Origin: Bog-257 sp963846715 | GTDB lineage: Bacteria > Acidobacteriota > Terriglobia > Terriglobales > Acidobacteriaceae | Length of the DNA: 64,000 nucleotides | Assembly: GCA_963846715.1 (NCBI GenBank) | Contig: CAWJXA010000002.1 | Coordinates: forward strand, 558,001-622,000 | Direction: 5' to 3' | Part shown: piece by piece, positions 1 through 7,591 of the stretch | Position numbering within the stretch: the first letter of the stretch is position 1 | Layout of the letters: the number at the start of each line of letters is the position of its first letter | Made by a program: the position numbers and the translations under genes | The notes under the pieces: generated by a model | What the model saw: the letters and a program-made list of their open reading frames with translations, nothing else | Told to the model about the DNA's origin: nothing | The model's database searches: none

Positions 1-371
1 GTACCCCACCAAATTTCCACGCTGTGACATGCCACCCAATAAGGCGTACGGAAGGCCAACTTCATCAGAGCGGCTACGGGCGCCAGGGCCACATGGTTCG
101 CTATGACAAGGTCATATCTCTTCGCTCCGGCCGTCGCGGCATTAAAAAGGAACTTCAGCCTCGATAGAACGCCGGCGCGTCCGCTACTGCTAACCATTCC
201 GCCCACGCCGAATTCCGTCGGAACATCACCCGTGTGTCCCCAATCGAAGAAGCACAGAACGTCGACGTTCTCGGGGCCAAGCATCTTTCCCAGCGAGGAC
301 GCCAGCGTAGAGGTGTACCTTGCGATTCCGCCGCGAGTAAAAATGTCGGTCGCCAGAATGAGGACCTTCAC
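1..371 (-). CDS. GT4 glycosyltransferase, N-terminal part, cut by window edge
   Basis: Reading the minus strand from a GTG at 371 gives an open frame to the window edge. It begins VKVLILATDIFTRGGIARY, the first beta strand and glycine-rich loop (TRGGIARYT) typical of GT-B family 4 sugar transferases. Further on comes DLVIANHVALAPVAALM, the donor-independent N-lobe segment. A GGAGG sits about 7 nt upstream of the GTG, which supports this start. The C-terminal nucleotide-sugar binding half lies outside the window. It is the last visible gene of the minus-strand polysaccharide cluster, 92 bp after the Wzy-like gene. Acceptor and sugar cannot be told. Confidence 0.75.
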   Translation of the reverse strand, partial: MKVLILATDIFTRGGIARYTSTLASSLGKMLGPENVDVLCFFDWGHTGDVPTEFGVGGMVSSSGRAGVLSRLKFLFNAATAGAKRYDLVIANHVALAPVAALMKLAFRTPYWVACHSVEIWWG

Positions 372-463
372 GCGATGTCCTCCCCGCCGCGCAGCGGACG
401 CAGCGCTACTTTGCAGTTATCGGAGAACTGAACGTGGCGGCCAGAGCGGTTCGCATGAGTCGG

Positions 464-1858
464 TTAGGAACGCTCCAGACTGGGATTGAACCCAAGCGAA
501 TAGTCGTTACTGCCACGACGGGCCAAAGCCACCACTCCGGCTACCAGGACGAAGACCAGCAGGGTTTGAATGAAGGTGGCGATGGAGTTGTCGAAGTCGC
601 GCTCGACCGACATGGCACACTGGGTGGCGACCATCACGGTGATGGCAGCGCCGCAGAACGCGGGCAGATGGCCCTTCCATCCATCCACCAAGCCCAGCAG
701 CACTCCAAAGATCAGCGCGCCCAAGGCAATGTAGAGCACGCCGCCCGCGTCGTAGAGATCGCCGGGCATGGAAGGAGCGATGGAGGCGCCGGAATTCTCG
801 CGGGTGGCCTGATCGTCGAAGGCCCAGATGCGCGAGCCGAAGTCGATGCCGGCGCCGGCGCCGCTCTTGCCGCTATAGAGGAAGCGCGGCACCACGCCGC
901 GAACCAGAGGCGAGACCAGTACGTTGCGTCCGGAATGCGGCTCGAGCGACGGCACCAGCGCGACGGTCAGCAGCATGGAGTCGAAACCATGGAAGCGGTG
1001 CGTCGGTTCGTCGGAAGCTGCCGCGAGCCAGCCGCTAAGGCCGCCTTCGCCAACCTCACGCGCCACTTCTTCGGCGCGAACGTTCTGCCACTTGATGAGC
1101 CGGTAGGAATGGACCACGGTGCTGAGCACCAGCAAACACGCCAGTCCAGCTGGCACGATCTTCAGCAGCGACGGACGCCTGCCCGCGAACATGGCCGCGA
1201 TCAGGGGAATCAGGAGAATGGGCGCGAGGTTCTCGCGATAGGGACTGACCACTCCGCGCACCAGGGCCGGCAGCAACACTACAACCTGGATGGTACCGAT
1301 GCGCCACTTGGGACCAGGCTGGCGGAAGTGGTCCCACCAGATGATGGCCGCCGGCACCATGTAGAAGTTGGCCAGCAAAGACAGCGGTGTGAGCAACATC
1401 AGTGGAACGTGCCCGCCCTCGGTCAGGTAGAAGATGACGGAAGCCAGCAGCGCAAATGGAATGGCAGCCGCGTAGGCCACGTCAGGCGTAAGCGCGCGCG
1501 CAACTCCCAGCGGCCCAGCGCCACGACGACGCACCGCGATCGCATAGGCCGCTGCGACCAGTACCCAGAACATCCAGCAGTAGGACAGAGTGGTGTTGAC
1601 CGTGGGGACCGGCAGCGCGATCAGACGGAGGCCGCCATTGCCCCACTCCACGGCGTTGTAGGCCAGCATGGAGAAGCGCAGGACGATGTCGAGACCGAAG
1701 TCGAGCCAGACAAATCCATAGAGCGAACGCAGAAGCGCGCGCCAGCCGTCACGCTTCCAGTCGGGGACGAGGCGTACCGAGACCAGCCAGCAGGCGGTCA
1801 TTCCCGCCATGAGGAACCAGGATTGAAGGTCCGTACGTAAGCCGGCAAAACCAGGCAT
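464..1858 (-). CDS. Wzy-like polysaccharide polymerase, polytopic membrane protein
   Basis: This 464-residue, strongly hydrophobic protein has about ten predicted membrane segments. A long polar loop near residues 250-340 contains HRFHGFDSMLL and RFLYSGKSGAGAGIDFG. That layout, many helices plus one large external loop, is the usual form of O-antigen/exopolysaccharide polymerases, which join lipid-linked repeat units on the outer face of the inner membrane. Its place between a GT4 gene and a run of methyltransferases supports this. Primary sequence is poorly conserved in the family, so the polymerase call rests on topology and context. An exported-polysaccharide membrane protein of another kind is possible. 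Confidence 0.6.
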   Translation of the reverse strand: MPGFAGLRTDLQSWFLMAGMTACWLVSVRLVPDWKRDGWRALLRSLYGFVWLDFGLDIVLRFSMLAYNAVEWGNGGLRLIALPVPTVNTTLSYCWMFWVLVAAAYAIAVRRRGAGPLGVARALTPDVAYAAAIPFALLASVIFYLTEGGHVPLMLLTPLSLLANFYMVPAAIIWWDHFRQPGPKWRIGTIQVVVLLPALVRGVVSPYRENLAPILLIPLIAAMFAGRRPSLLKIVPAGLACLLVLSTVVHSYRLIKWQNVRAEEVAREVGEGGLSGWLAAASDEPTHRFHGFDSMLLTVALVPSLEPHSGRNVLVSPLVRGVVPRFLYSGKSGAGAGIDFGSRIWAFDDQATRENSGASIAPSMPGDLYDAGGVLYIALGALIFGVLLGLVDGWKGHLPAFCGAAITVMVATQCAMSVERDFDNSIATFIQTLLVFVLVAGVVALARRGSNDYSLGFNPSLERS

Positions 1859-2173
1859 AGACTCTATTCGCCGTACCGCGGCGGTAGGGCAACGAACTCA
1901 CCTCAAGAGGTGCGACCAGTAATGTTCGCCTGGTGAAGCAAGGCGGCGAGGGTTTTAGTCAGGGAATCAACTCGGGGCCAGAGCCGAATCCGGAGGGTGA
2001 CGATGTAATGGCGACGGCTAAGTCTACAGATGCGAATGGTTCGGGTCAATTAAGTAATTAGAATTTTTCCTGGAGCGAAGCAGCGAAAAACCCAATAAAA
2101 ATCAGCTTATGCGCGTAGTATCCCCAGAAAGTGGTAGAGCGGTGGAAGGATTTCGAGGCGGTGTAGTTTGCTG
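1859..2173. other. 315-bp gap without a convincing gene
   Basis: Between the Wzy-like gene and the corrected end of the neighbouring methyltransferase no frame has a credible start with coding character. A plus-strand open stretch of about 57 codons ends at a TAG near 2061 but lacks a good start or ribosome site. The 3' part (2058-2173) is read only if the methyltransferase frameshift is ignored. No clear terminator hairpin was seen. Confidence 0.5.
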
Positions 2174-3065
2174 TCAGCCCTTGTAAGCCATCGTCATGTG
2201 AGGGAATAGTTGTACTCTTTTCATGGTCGCGAACATGATGACGGAAGCCGCTGACCAGCGTGCTGCCGTGCGCACTCCCGGGGTAATCGTTAAAGACTCC
2301 ACGCCTTTGAACATTCCCGTGAATCGCCTGGCCGGAGTAAAGCCAGCCCTGATCATGAGCATATCGAGAGTGGATGGGACGAAGTGATTGATATGCTCGA
2401 CCAAGGTCGAGCTCTGGCCACTTACCCAGCAATCGTCCGCGCAGTGAGACAACGGCGTTGTTGGGAACATCAATCAGCAGCAGGCCGCCGGGCTTCAGAA
2501 TTCGCTTTAGCTGGCAAAGCAATTCAAAGGGAGCGCTCACGTGCTCCAGCACGTTCATCAGGGTGACCACATCGGCCCAGCCTGCCCATGACACCGCAGC
2601 CTCGTCGGGAAAGACAACCGGACATCCGACATTTCGCTCAGTCTCACTTCGTTCGCGCGGATCAATGCTGATACCACGCACGTTGAAACGCGGAGGAACG
2701 CCGCAGTGGTAGCCGTCGATCGACTGGGCGGCGAGCAGGAACAGGCCGCCCGCGCATCCTACATCCACGAAATTGATGTTGCCCTGCGGAATTGTCTTTA
2801 CGATGAATTGCAGAACACGCTCGTAGAGGCCTACCGATTTAATCTGATTGGCGAGGCCATAGTGTGCGGGCGACAGGCTGGAGGTCGTGTCCGTGCGCTC
2901 TAGCGCCAACTTGTCGTAGTGCAGGATTTTTCCTTCAATCGTCTGGACCGTATGCGTGAATAGCATCCGGCAATCGGAGCAGCGGACGAGTTCATACTCG
3001 TTCTCGCGGGAGAGGGGTTCCGTGTGGGATGAGCTTCCACACGCCGGGCAATCGCGTTCGAGCAT
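2174..3065 (-). CDS. SAM-dependent methyltransferase with zinc-ribbon N-terminus, frameshifted
   Basis: The protein starts MLERDCPACGSSS with a second pair CSDC, a small zinc-ribbon seen in sugar methyltransferases. A Rossmann core follows: VDVGCAGGLFLLAA is the SAM-binding motif I and VVTLMNVLEHVS is motif II. After LGKWPELDL the frame breaks. The conserved C-terminal part (VEHINHFVPSTLDMLMIRAGF) lies one frame over and runs to a stop at 2174, so one base is extra near 2401-2405. Without the correction translation runs on to 2058 in meaningless sequence. A TTG at 3083 is an alternative start. It probably methylates a sugar of the surface polysaccharide; whether the break is real or a sequence error is open. 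Confidence 0.7.
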
Positions 3066-3141
3066 GTGTGACGCGAGCGTCAACGTCTTTTAACACTAGT
3101 GCCCATCGTCAATCCGGGACGCCGTTGAGCTCGCCGAGAAT

Positions 3142-3882
3142 TTACTGCGGTTTTCGAGAGTAGCAGATCAGGTTCTTTGTCCATAGGCGTTGTGTCTCGC
3201 CGCTTTCGATGATGCGAGCGCTGTTTGCGGCGAGTTTGATAATTCGCCAAAGGAAGCCACGAACTCGCCCTTTGAGATCCTTCGGCGCCGGTCCGGTCTC
3301 ATAGAACTCGATCTTCTCGAATCCAGTCAGCCGCAACAGTTGAGTCAGAGAGCCTTCGGAAAATATCGTGAGATGGGTAAGGTCTCCATAAATCACTTGA
3401 CTGGCAAAAAGCCCCTCGCCGTTGGGAGTCTCGAGGATCAATATTCCGCCAGGCAGCAGTGCCGCGTTGATTAGTTCGAATAGCGGAATTTGTTCACTCT
3501 TATTGAAGTGCTCTACAAAATCCAAAGCGATGACGGCACCGAGGCTCGACTGCGACTCACGCAGATGTTGAAACACATCACGAACCGTTGCATTTAGGCC
3601 GCGCTCTGTGGCTAAACGAACCTGCTCGGCGGAAACATCAATGCCTGAGGCATTCCTGAAGCCTTTATCCTTGAGGAGTTGGAGCATCTGTCCCGCCCCG
3701 CAGCCAAGATCGAGGATGGCAGCGTCTGGCGGAAGATCGCGCAAGAGGGGAAACAGCTTATATTCCGACCACTGGTACCAGCGCAGGTCCGCAGCTTCGT
3801 CTCTTGGCCCTTTAAAGGTTGAGACGTAGTGGTCGTAGAGATGCTCACGAAAGGCCGTGGACGATTTGTTTGGAGTTTCCAT
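3142..3882 (-). CDS. Class I SAM-dependent methyltransferase
   Basis: This intact 246-residue methyltransferase has motif I at about residue 57, ILDLGCGAGQMLQLL, then the acidic residue of SGIDVSAEQV and motif II/III in GAVIALDFVEHF, followed by LLPGGILILETPNGEG. The HFNKSEQ and PNGEG segments resemble methyltransferases of O-antigen and S-layer sugar loci. It lies 76 nt downstream of the next methyltransferase towards the start and 58 nt or more before the next one, all on one strand, so co-transcription is likely. The substrate is inferred only from context. Confidence 0.8.
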   Translation of the reverse strand: METPNKSSTAFREHLYDHYVSTFKGPRDEAADLRWYQWSEYKLFPLLRDLPPDAAILDLGCGAGQMLQLLKDKGFRNASGIDVSAEQVRLATERGLNATVRDVFQHLRESQSSLGAVIALDFVEHFNKSEQIPLFELINAALLPGGILILETPNGEGLFASQVIYGDLTHLTIFSEGSLTQLLRLTGFEKIEFYETGPAPKDLKGRVRGFLWRIIKLAANSARIIESGETQRLWTKNLICYSRKPQ

Positions 3883-3892
3883 TTTTGAGCTG

Positions 3893-4814
3893 TCAGGCTG
3901 CAGGCATTGTATACACGGGCGCAGAGGTATTTTTCCTAGCGATGCCGACCAGGTTCAATCCAGTTCCTGTGACCTGCATCATCGTATTTGCGGCTGCAAC
4001 GGCAACGTGTCGGGCCACACGCTTGGCGGTGAAGCCATCGCGGACGATTCCCTGCTGAAAACTTTGCGCCGGGCGGATGCTGACCGGCTCAAGCCCGCCC
4101 TTCCGGAAAGCCAGCGACAAGGTTTTAGGAGTGAACTGGTTCAGGTGTCCAACTCCAGCCACATAGCCGTCGCCGCGCTTCAGCATTTTCTTGAAGCGCT
4201 CTTTGCGGAGTTGCATGGGGCCGTTGGGAGATTTCACCACCAGCAGTCCGCCGGGCTTGAGCAGTCGCGCACACTGCGTAATCGATCCCATCGGATCGTA
4301 CATGTGCTCCAGTACGTCGAGCATGGCGACGGCGTCGAAGCTGGCTTCTGGAAACGGCGGATCGGAGATAACGCCGCATTTCACATCCTCGATGCCAAGC
4401 TCTTTGCGGCAGAATTCCGGGAACTCCGCGTTGATTTCCAGGCCGCTCACCTTCCACCCGGCGTCGCTGGGCATCGGCAAGGAAGGTCCCGATACCGCAA
4501 CCTACCTCCAGCATTGTTCTGCCGTTCGGCGGACCGAGCAGCGACAGAATGTGACGATTGGAATACTTTGTGGCTTCATGCCACCAGAAGAAATTTTCCA
4601 TGCTCAGGCCGTAACCGCCGCCAGCCCGCTCCTCGTAGTAGCCGTTCACGTAGCTTTCGGGAAAGTCGCGCTCAACGTAGACGAACGAGCAATCGGCGCA
4701 TGCGACCACGTTGATTTGCCGCTGCGTATAGGCGGCTGACCGGGTCGGGTCGGGACTGGCAGGCTCTTTCTGTACCAGTGACGATCGCGGGCTCTCGCAG
4801 AGGGGGCACGACAT
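3893..4814 (-). CDS. SAM-dependent methyltransferase with zinc-ribbon, frameshifted
   Basis: The N-terminal half begins MSCPLCESPRSS and has a second pair CADCSF, then RTMLEVGCGIGTFLADA as motif I. The rest of the Rossmann fold (GWKVSGLEINAEF, VAMLDVLEHMYDPMG, LLKPGGLLVVKSPNGP) lies in the +1 frame. Removing one C of a CCC run (GGG at 4469-4471 on the plus strand) restores a continuous protein of about 306 residues, the normal family size. The start is taken at the ATG at 4814 because the CPLC motif begins there; an ATG at 4871, just after the upstream stop, is possible. Probable sugar methyltransferase of the polysaccharide locus. Confidence 0.7.
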
Positions 4815-4876
4815 GAGGCAGGATTCTACCACCGTGCCCGCCGGACAATTGCACCATTCGTCGCCACTCATGCCTC

Positions 4877-5809
4877 TTACCGAAATACCGATTCCGCCCG
4901 ATGCAGAACCAACGCGAATTCGGGAAACATCTCCGGGCAGATGCTCTCGCCACCGGAGAAATCGAGGATGGTGGCCTCTAAGGTGGAGGGAATGCGGCTA
5001 ATGAGCCGTTCTTGCAGCGTCATGGCATCGTAACATCGCGCGTGCTCCTGGTTCGCGAAGCCGCGCACCGGCATCAGCTCTGCCTCTTTGTCGTAGGTTC
5101 GCAGCAGGGTTGGGGTGACCGCTACCGGGTCGAAATATATCCGCGGTGTGGCCGCAACATAGAGCGGCAAGATAAGGCATGCCCCGTTCGGACTTAGAAC
5201 GCGATCGACCTCGCGCATGAACTCGCTATCGGCGTTCCCCATGAAGTGCTCGAAGGAATTGTGCAGGGTGAGTGCATCGAAATAGCCGTCTGGTATGGCG
5301 GTCATGTTCTGGGCAAATCCGCCGAGTTGAAAGTGCGGCAAGTCGTCCTGATAAGTCAGGTCCTGCATCCAAAATTCGACTTGTGGATAAAGCTTGGCGA
5401 ATGTTTTTTGAATTGGACTGGCGCACGAGGCCACATCGCAATATCGCTTGACCTGGCTGAAATCGAGCAGTTCCAGCCCGAGAGCGTGTTCCAGCGCTTT
5501 AGCTCGTCCCTTGTCGATGTCGTAGAACTCGCGGTGCCGCGCGAAATACCCTTCCAGGTTGTCGCGGATTGGTGCGGAACCAAGATTGACCTGCCTCCAG
5601 TGAACCCGAGGCGAGATTGCCTGCTGCATGCGCGCCGCCTGCTCCTGATGCGAGCAATCCATTGAGATGGACCGCGGCGCAGAGACGTTGAGCCCGGCAG
5701 AGCGCACCCTCAAGAGTTGGTAATAATAGCGGGCAGGATGGTAGACCGGACGCAGTGCAGGGTATATCAACCTTCGGAGGAGACTGCGACGCGGCTCGGG
5801 GGTGGGCAT
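4877..5809 (-). CDS. SAM-dependent methyltransferase-like protein
   Basis: A 310-residue protein with a basic N-terminus (RRSLLRRLIYPALRPVYHPARYYYQLL) that may associate with the membrane. A methyltransferase-type core follows: VKRYCDVASCASP stands where motif I is expected but has lost the usual GxGxG glycines, then QDLTYQDD, FDALTLHNSFEHFMG and VDRVLSPNGACLILPLY. The HNSFEH and RVLSPNG segments match motifs II and III of the fold. The weak motif I leaves SAM binding uncertain. It heads the visible methyltransferase series and is followed by the next gene within a few bases. Confidence 0.65.
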   Translation of the reverse strand: MPTPEPRRSLLRRLIYPALRPVYHPARYYYQLLRVRSAGLNVSAPRSISMDCSHQEQAARMQQAISPRVHWRQVNLGSAPIRDNLEGYFARHREFYDIDKGRAKALEHALGLELLDFSQVKRYCDVASCASPIQKTFAKLYPQVEFWMQDLTYQDDLPHFQLGGFAQNMTAIPDGYFDALTLHNSFEHFMGNADSEFMREVDRVLSPNGACLILPLYVAATPRIYFDPVAVTPTLLRTYDKEAELMPVRGFANQEHARCYDAMTLQERLISRIPSTLEATILDFSGGESICPEMFPEFALVLHRAESVFR

Positions 5810-5824
5810 CGTTAGAATTTTAGC

Positions 5825-6049
5825 TTAGTCGCCTTCCCGACCTCGCGCCTTCTTCTTGCCGATGACCATGATGCCTTGAGCGTAGTCCACGCCCATTAAA
5901 TAGCACAGCACGCGCATGGCGAAGAAGCGCAGGCGCGCGGCGATGCCTTTGGGCGAGTCTCCGCCTCCGACGAGATCAGCAGCCAGATTGGCAGGTCGCC
6001 ATGGCCGGAGGCCTCGACGGATATAATCCTGCAGGGTTTCGGGTCTGCG
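5825..6049 (-). pseudogene. C-terminal remnant of an unidentified gene
   Basis: A 74-codon open frame on the minus strand has no start codon of its own, begins just after an in-frame TAG at 6050-6052 and ends with TAA at 5825. It reads as protein: LVGGGDSPKGIAARLRFFA, then MRVLCYLMGVDYAQGIMVI and a basic GKKKAR tail. The segment looks like the tail of a methyltransferase or glycosyltransferase. Its 5' part would have to lie where the oppositely oriented GT2 gene now begins (6059). I infer that the N-terminal part was lost in a rearrangement at this strand switch. Family not identified. Confidence 0.45.
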
Positions 6050-6058
6050 CTAACTTTC

Positions 6059-6985
6059 ATGCCTAACTTCTCCGTTATCATCTGCACCCACAATCCGCGC
6101 GCTGACTTTCTCCATCGAGTTTTGGAGGGCCTCAAAGCCCAGACTTTGCCGAAAGACCAATGGGAGTTGTTACTGATCGACAATGGGTCTAAAGAGCCAT
6201 TGGCATCGAGGTGGGATCTTTCTTGGCATCCGCGCGGTCAGGTGATACGGGAAGAGGAGTTGGGCTTAACCGCAGCACGACTGCGGGGCATCCGCGACTC
6301 GCGGGGCGACCTACTTGTTTTCATTGACGACGACAATATACTGCAATCCGACTATCTCATGGAGTGCTTGAGCATCGAGGCGCAGTACGGCTTTTTAGGG
6401 GCCTGGGGCGGCCAAGTAATTCCAGAGTACGAGGTGCGGCCCAGCGAGGCGATCAAACCTTTCTTGCGTTATTTGCTAATCAGACAATTTCACGAGGCAA
6501 AGTGGTCGAACACGATAAATTTCCACGAGACGACGCCTTGCGGAGCGGGAATGTGCCTTCGCCGTGGCGTCGCAGAGGAATACGTGGCGCTGTTAGCCAG
6601 TGATCCGCGCAGAAAGATCCTCGATCGCAAAGGAGAGCTAATTTTTGCCGGAGGAGACTCCGACATGGCCCTATGTGCGAGGCGCATTGGCTTGGGAATG
6701 GGGCTGTTTCCAAACTTAAAGTTGGTTCACCTCATTCCCAAGAACCGTTTGGAAGAAAGTTTTTTTCTCAAAGCTGCCTACGGTGGTGGATATTCCTTCA
6801 CTCTTCTGGATTTTCTGCACGGACTACGAACGGAGCCCCAGAAGGCAGGATTCTCGCGCCGCACCATCCGGTTCGCCAGACTTCTCGGTCGATCACGCTT
6901 TGAAAGACGCCTAGCGGCACAGGAGAAAAAGGGAGAGTCGCTAGCTTGGAAGACGATTGAAGAATGGAAACGGCATTCTGAGTGA
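6059..6985 (+). CDS. Family 2 glycosyltransferase
   Basis: This 308-residue GT-A transferase starts MPNFSVIICTHNPRADFLHRV, the usual GT2 first strand, continues with LLIDNGSKEP, and has the metal/nucleotide-sugar binding DxD region in GDLLVFIDDDNIL at about residues 85-95. TTPCGAGMCLRRG and GGDSDMALCARRIG form the acceptor-side region with the usual acidic general base. It is the only plus-strand gene in the first 18 kb and lies between a truncated minus-strand gene and a repeat-rich gap, so it may have arrived separately. The transferred sugar is unknown. Confidence 0.85.
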   Translation: MPNFSVIICTHNPRADFLHRVLEGLKAQTLPKDQWELLLIDNGSKEPLASRWDLSWHPRGQVIREEELGLTAARLRGIRDSRGDLLVFIDDDNILQSDYLMECLSIEAQYGFLGAWGGQVIPEYEVRPSEAIKPFLRYLLIRQFHEAKWSNTINFHETTPCGAGMCLRRGVAEEYVALLASDPRRKILDRKGELIFAGGDSDMALCARRIGLGMGLFPNLKLVHLIPKNRLEESFFLKAAYGGGYSFTLLDFLHGLRTEPQKAGFSRRTIRFARLLGRSRFERRLAAQEKKGESLAWKTIEEWKRHSE

Positions 6986-7129
6986 TCACCTCCAGTGGGA
7001 AGGGTGGCCGCCGGCGCGCCGAGATGGCTAACGAGCTGCCATTTCGGGAATCGTTGTTACCTTCGTTCTGGCAGCGGCGGTTTGTGCTTTGGGAGAGCGC
7101 GTGGACGACGTAGGCTGGAAGGCAGTTGG

Positions 7130-7157
7130 TCAGTTGTCAGTTGTCAGTTGTCGGTTG
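7130..7157. repeat. Heptad tandem repeat TCAGTTG, four units
   Basis: Three exact TCAGTTG units and one TCGGTTG follow directly on each other. Related units recur at 7371-7440 and, as the variants GCTAGTT, AGCTGTC and CAGTCAG, in intergenic sequence near 40.41, 40.49, 57.95 and 59.72 kb. All copies are outside genes or at their ends. Function unknown. Confidence 0.85.
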
Positions 7158-7300
7158 TCGTAGTCAGTTCGTCAGTACCAGCCCGTATAGATGACGGTAA
7201 GTGATTTGTTTGTAATATTTTAGCTATAAGTCCAATGGATTGAGGATTTTGCGAGGATTTATTTTTGACGGCCGTTTGTTTTCAATATTTTGCGAGGTAT

Positions 7301-7352
7301 GGGGGGAGGGGGGGTCAGGGGCTAGGGGTCAGGGGCTAGGGGTCAGGGGCTC
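7301..7352 (+). repeat. G-rich 14-bp tandem repeat, G-quadruplex candidate
   Basis: Runs of six and seven G are followed by three units of the 14-mer GGGGTCAGGGGCTA (third unit ends in CTC), giving tracts of four G separated by alternating TCA and CTA loops. With at least seven G-runs of four or more and 3-nt loops, this fits the standard quadruplex-forming pattern several times over. It lies on the plus strand between a GT2 gene and the 3' end of the enoyl-CoA hydratase gene, in a gap without genes. Confidence 0.85.
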
Positions 7353-7591
7353 GGACCAGTCGCCAGTTGACAGTAGTCAGTAGTCAGTAGGCAGCGGCCA
7401 GGGTTGTCAGTTGTCAGCGGCTAGGAGTCAGTTGTCGGCGCAAAGGACCCTGCAGGAGGGGAAGATGACAGGGATTGGGGAGAGTCCGATTGGGTCACGG
7501 CAAAGCCCCTCAGTGGCTGAAAGCCGCGATGATACTGCCGCATTTACGGACGGCCTGAGGGCCTTCCCCTTCCAGAAAGCAGGCCCATTGC

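Larger units (their letters stand above)
6986..7591. other. 606-bp intergenic region packed with short repeats
   Basis: No convincing gene is present. The stretch holds, in order: a TCAGTTG heptad array (7130-7157); an AT-rich part of about 100 bp with the 11-mer ATTTTGCGAGG twice (7246-7256 and 7287-7297), each copy preceded by a similar GTTTGT...AATATTTT block; the G-rich array 7301-7352; and further scattered CAGTTGTCAG, CAGTAGTCAG and TAGTCAGTAG units to about 7440. A 43-codon GTG frame overlapping the stop of the GT2 gene (6982-7113) is not convincing. The composition differs sharply from its coding neighbours. Confidence 0.7.

Noticed and set aside
434..1840. Long plus-strand frame (468 codons) opposite the Wzy-like gene
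   Set aside because: Its translation is rich in H, Q, R and E without hydrophobic cores and mirrors the codon bias of the real minus-strand membrane gene. It is an antisense shadow.
1920..2063. Plus-strand open stretch in the gap before the first methyltransferase
   Set aside because: It has no credible start or ribosome site and its end is low in complexity; not enough to call a gene.
6982..7113. GTG frame of 43 codons overlapping the GT2 stop (GTGA)
   Set aside because: The overlap looks like coupling, but the sequence is arginine-rich at the start, has no Shine-Dalgarno sequence and no recognisable pattern.
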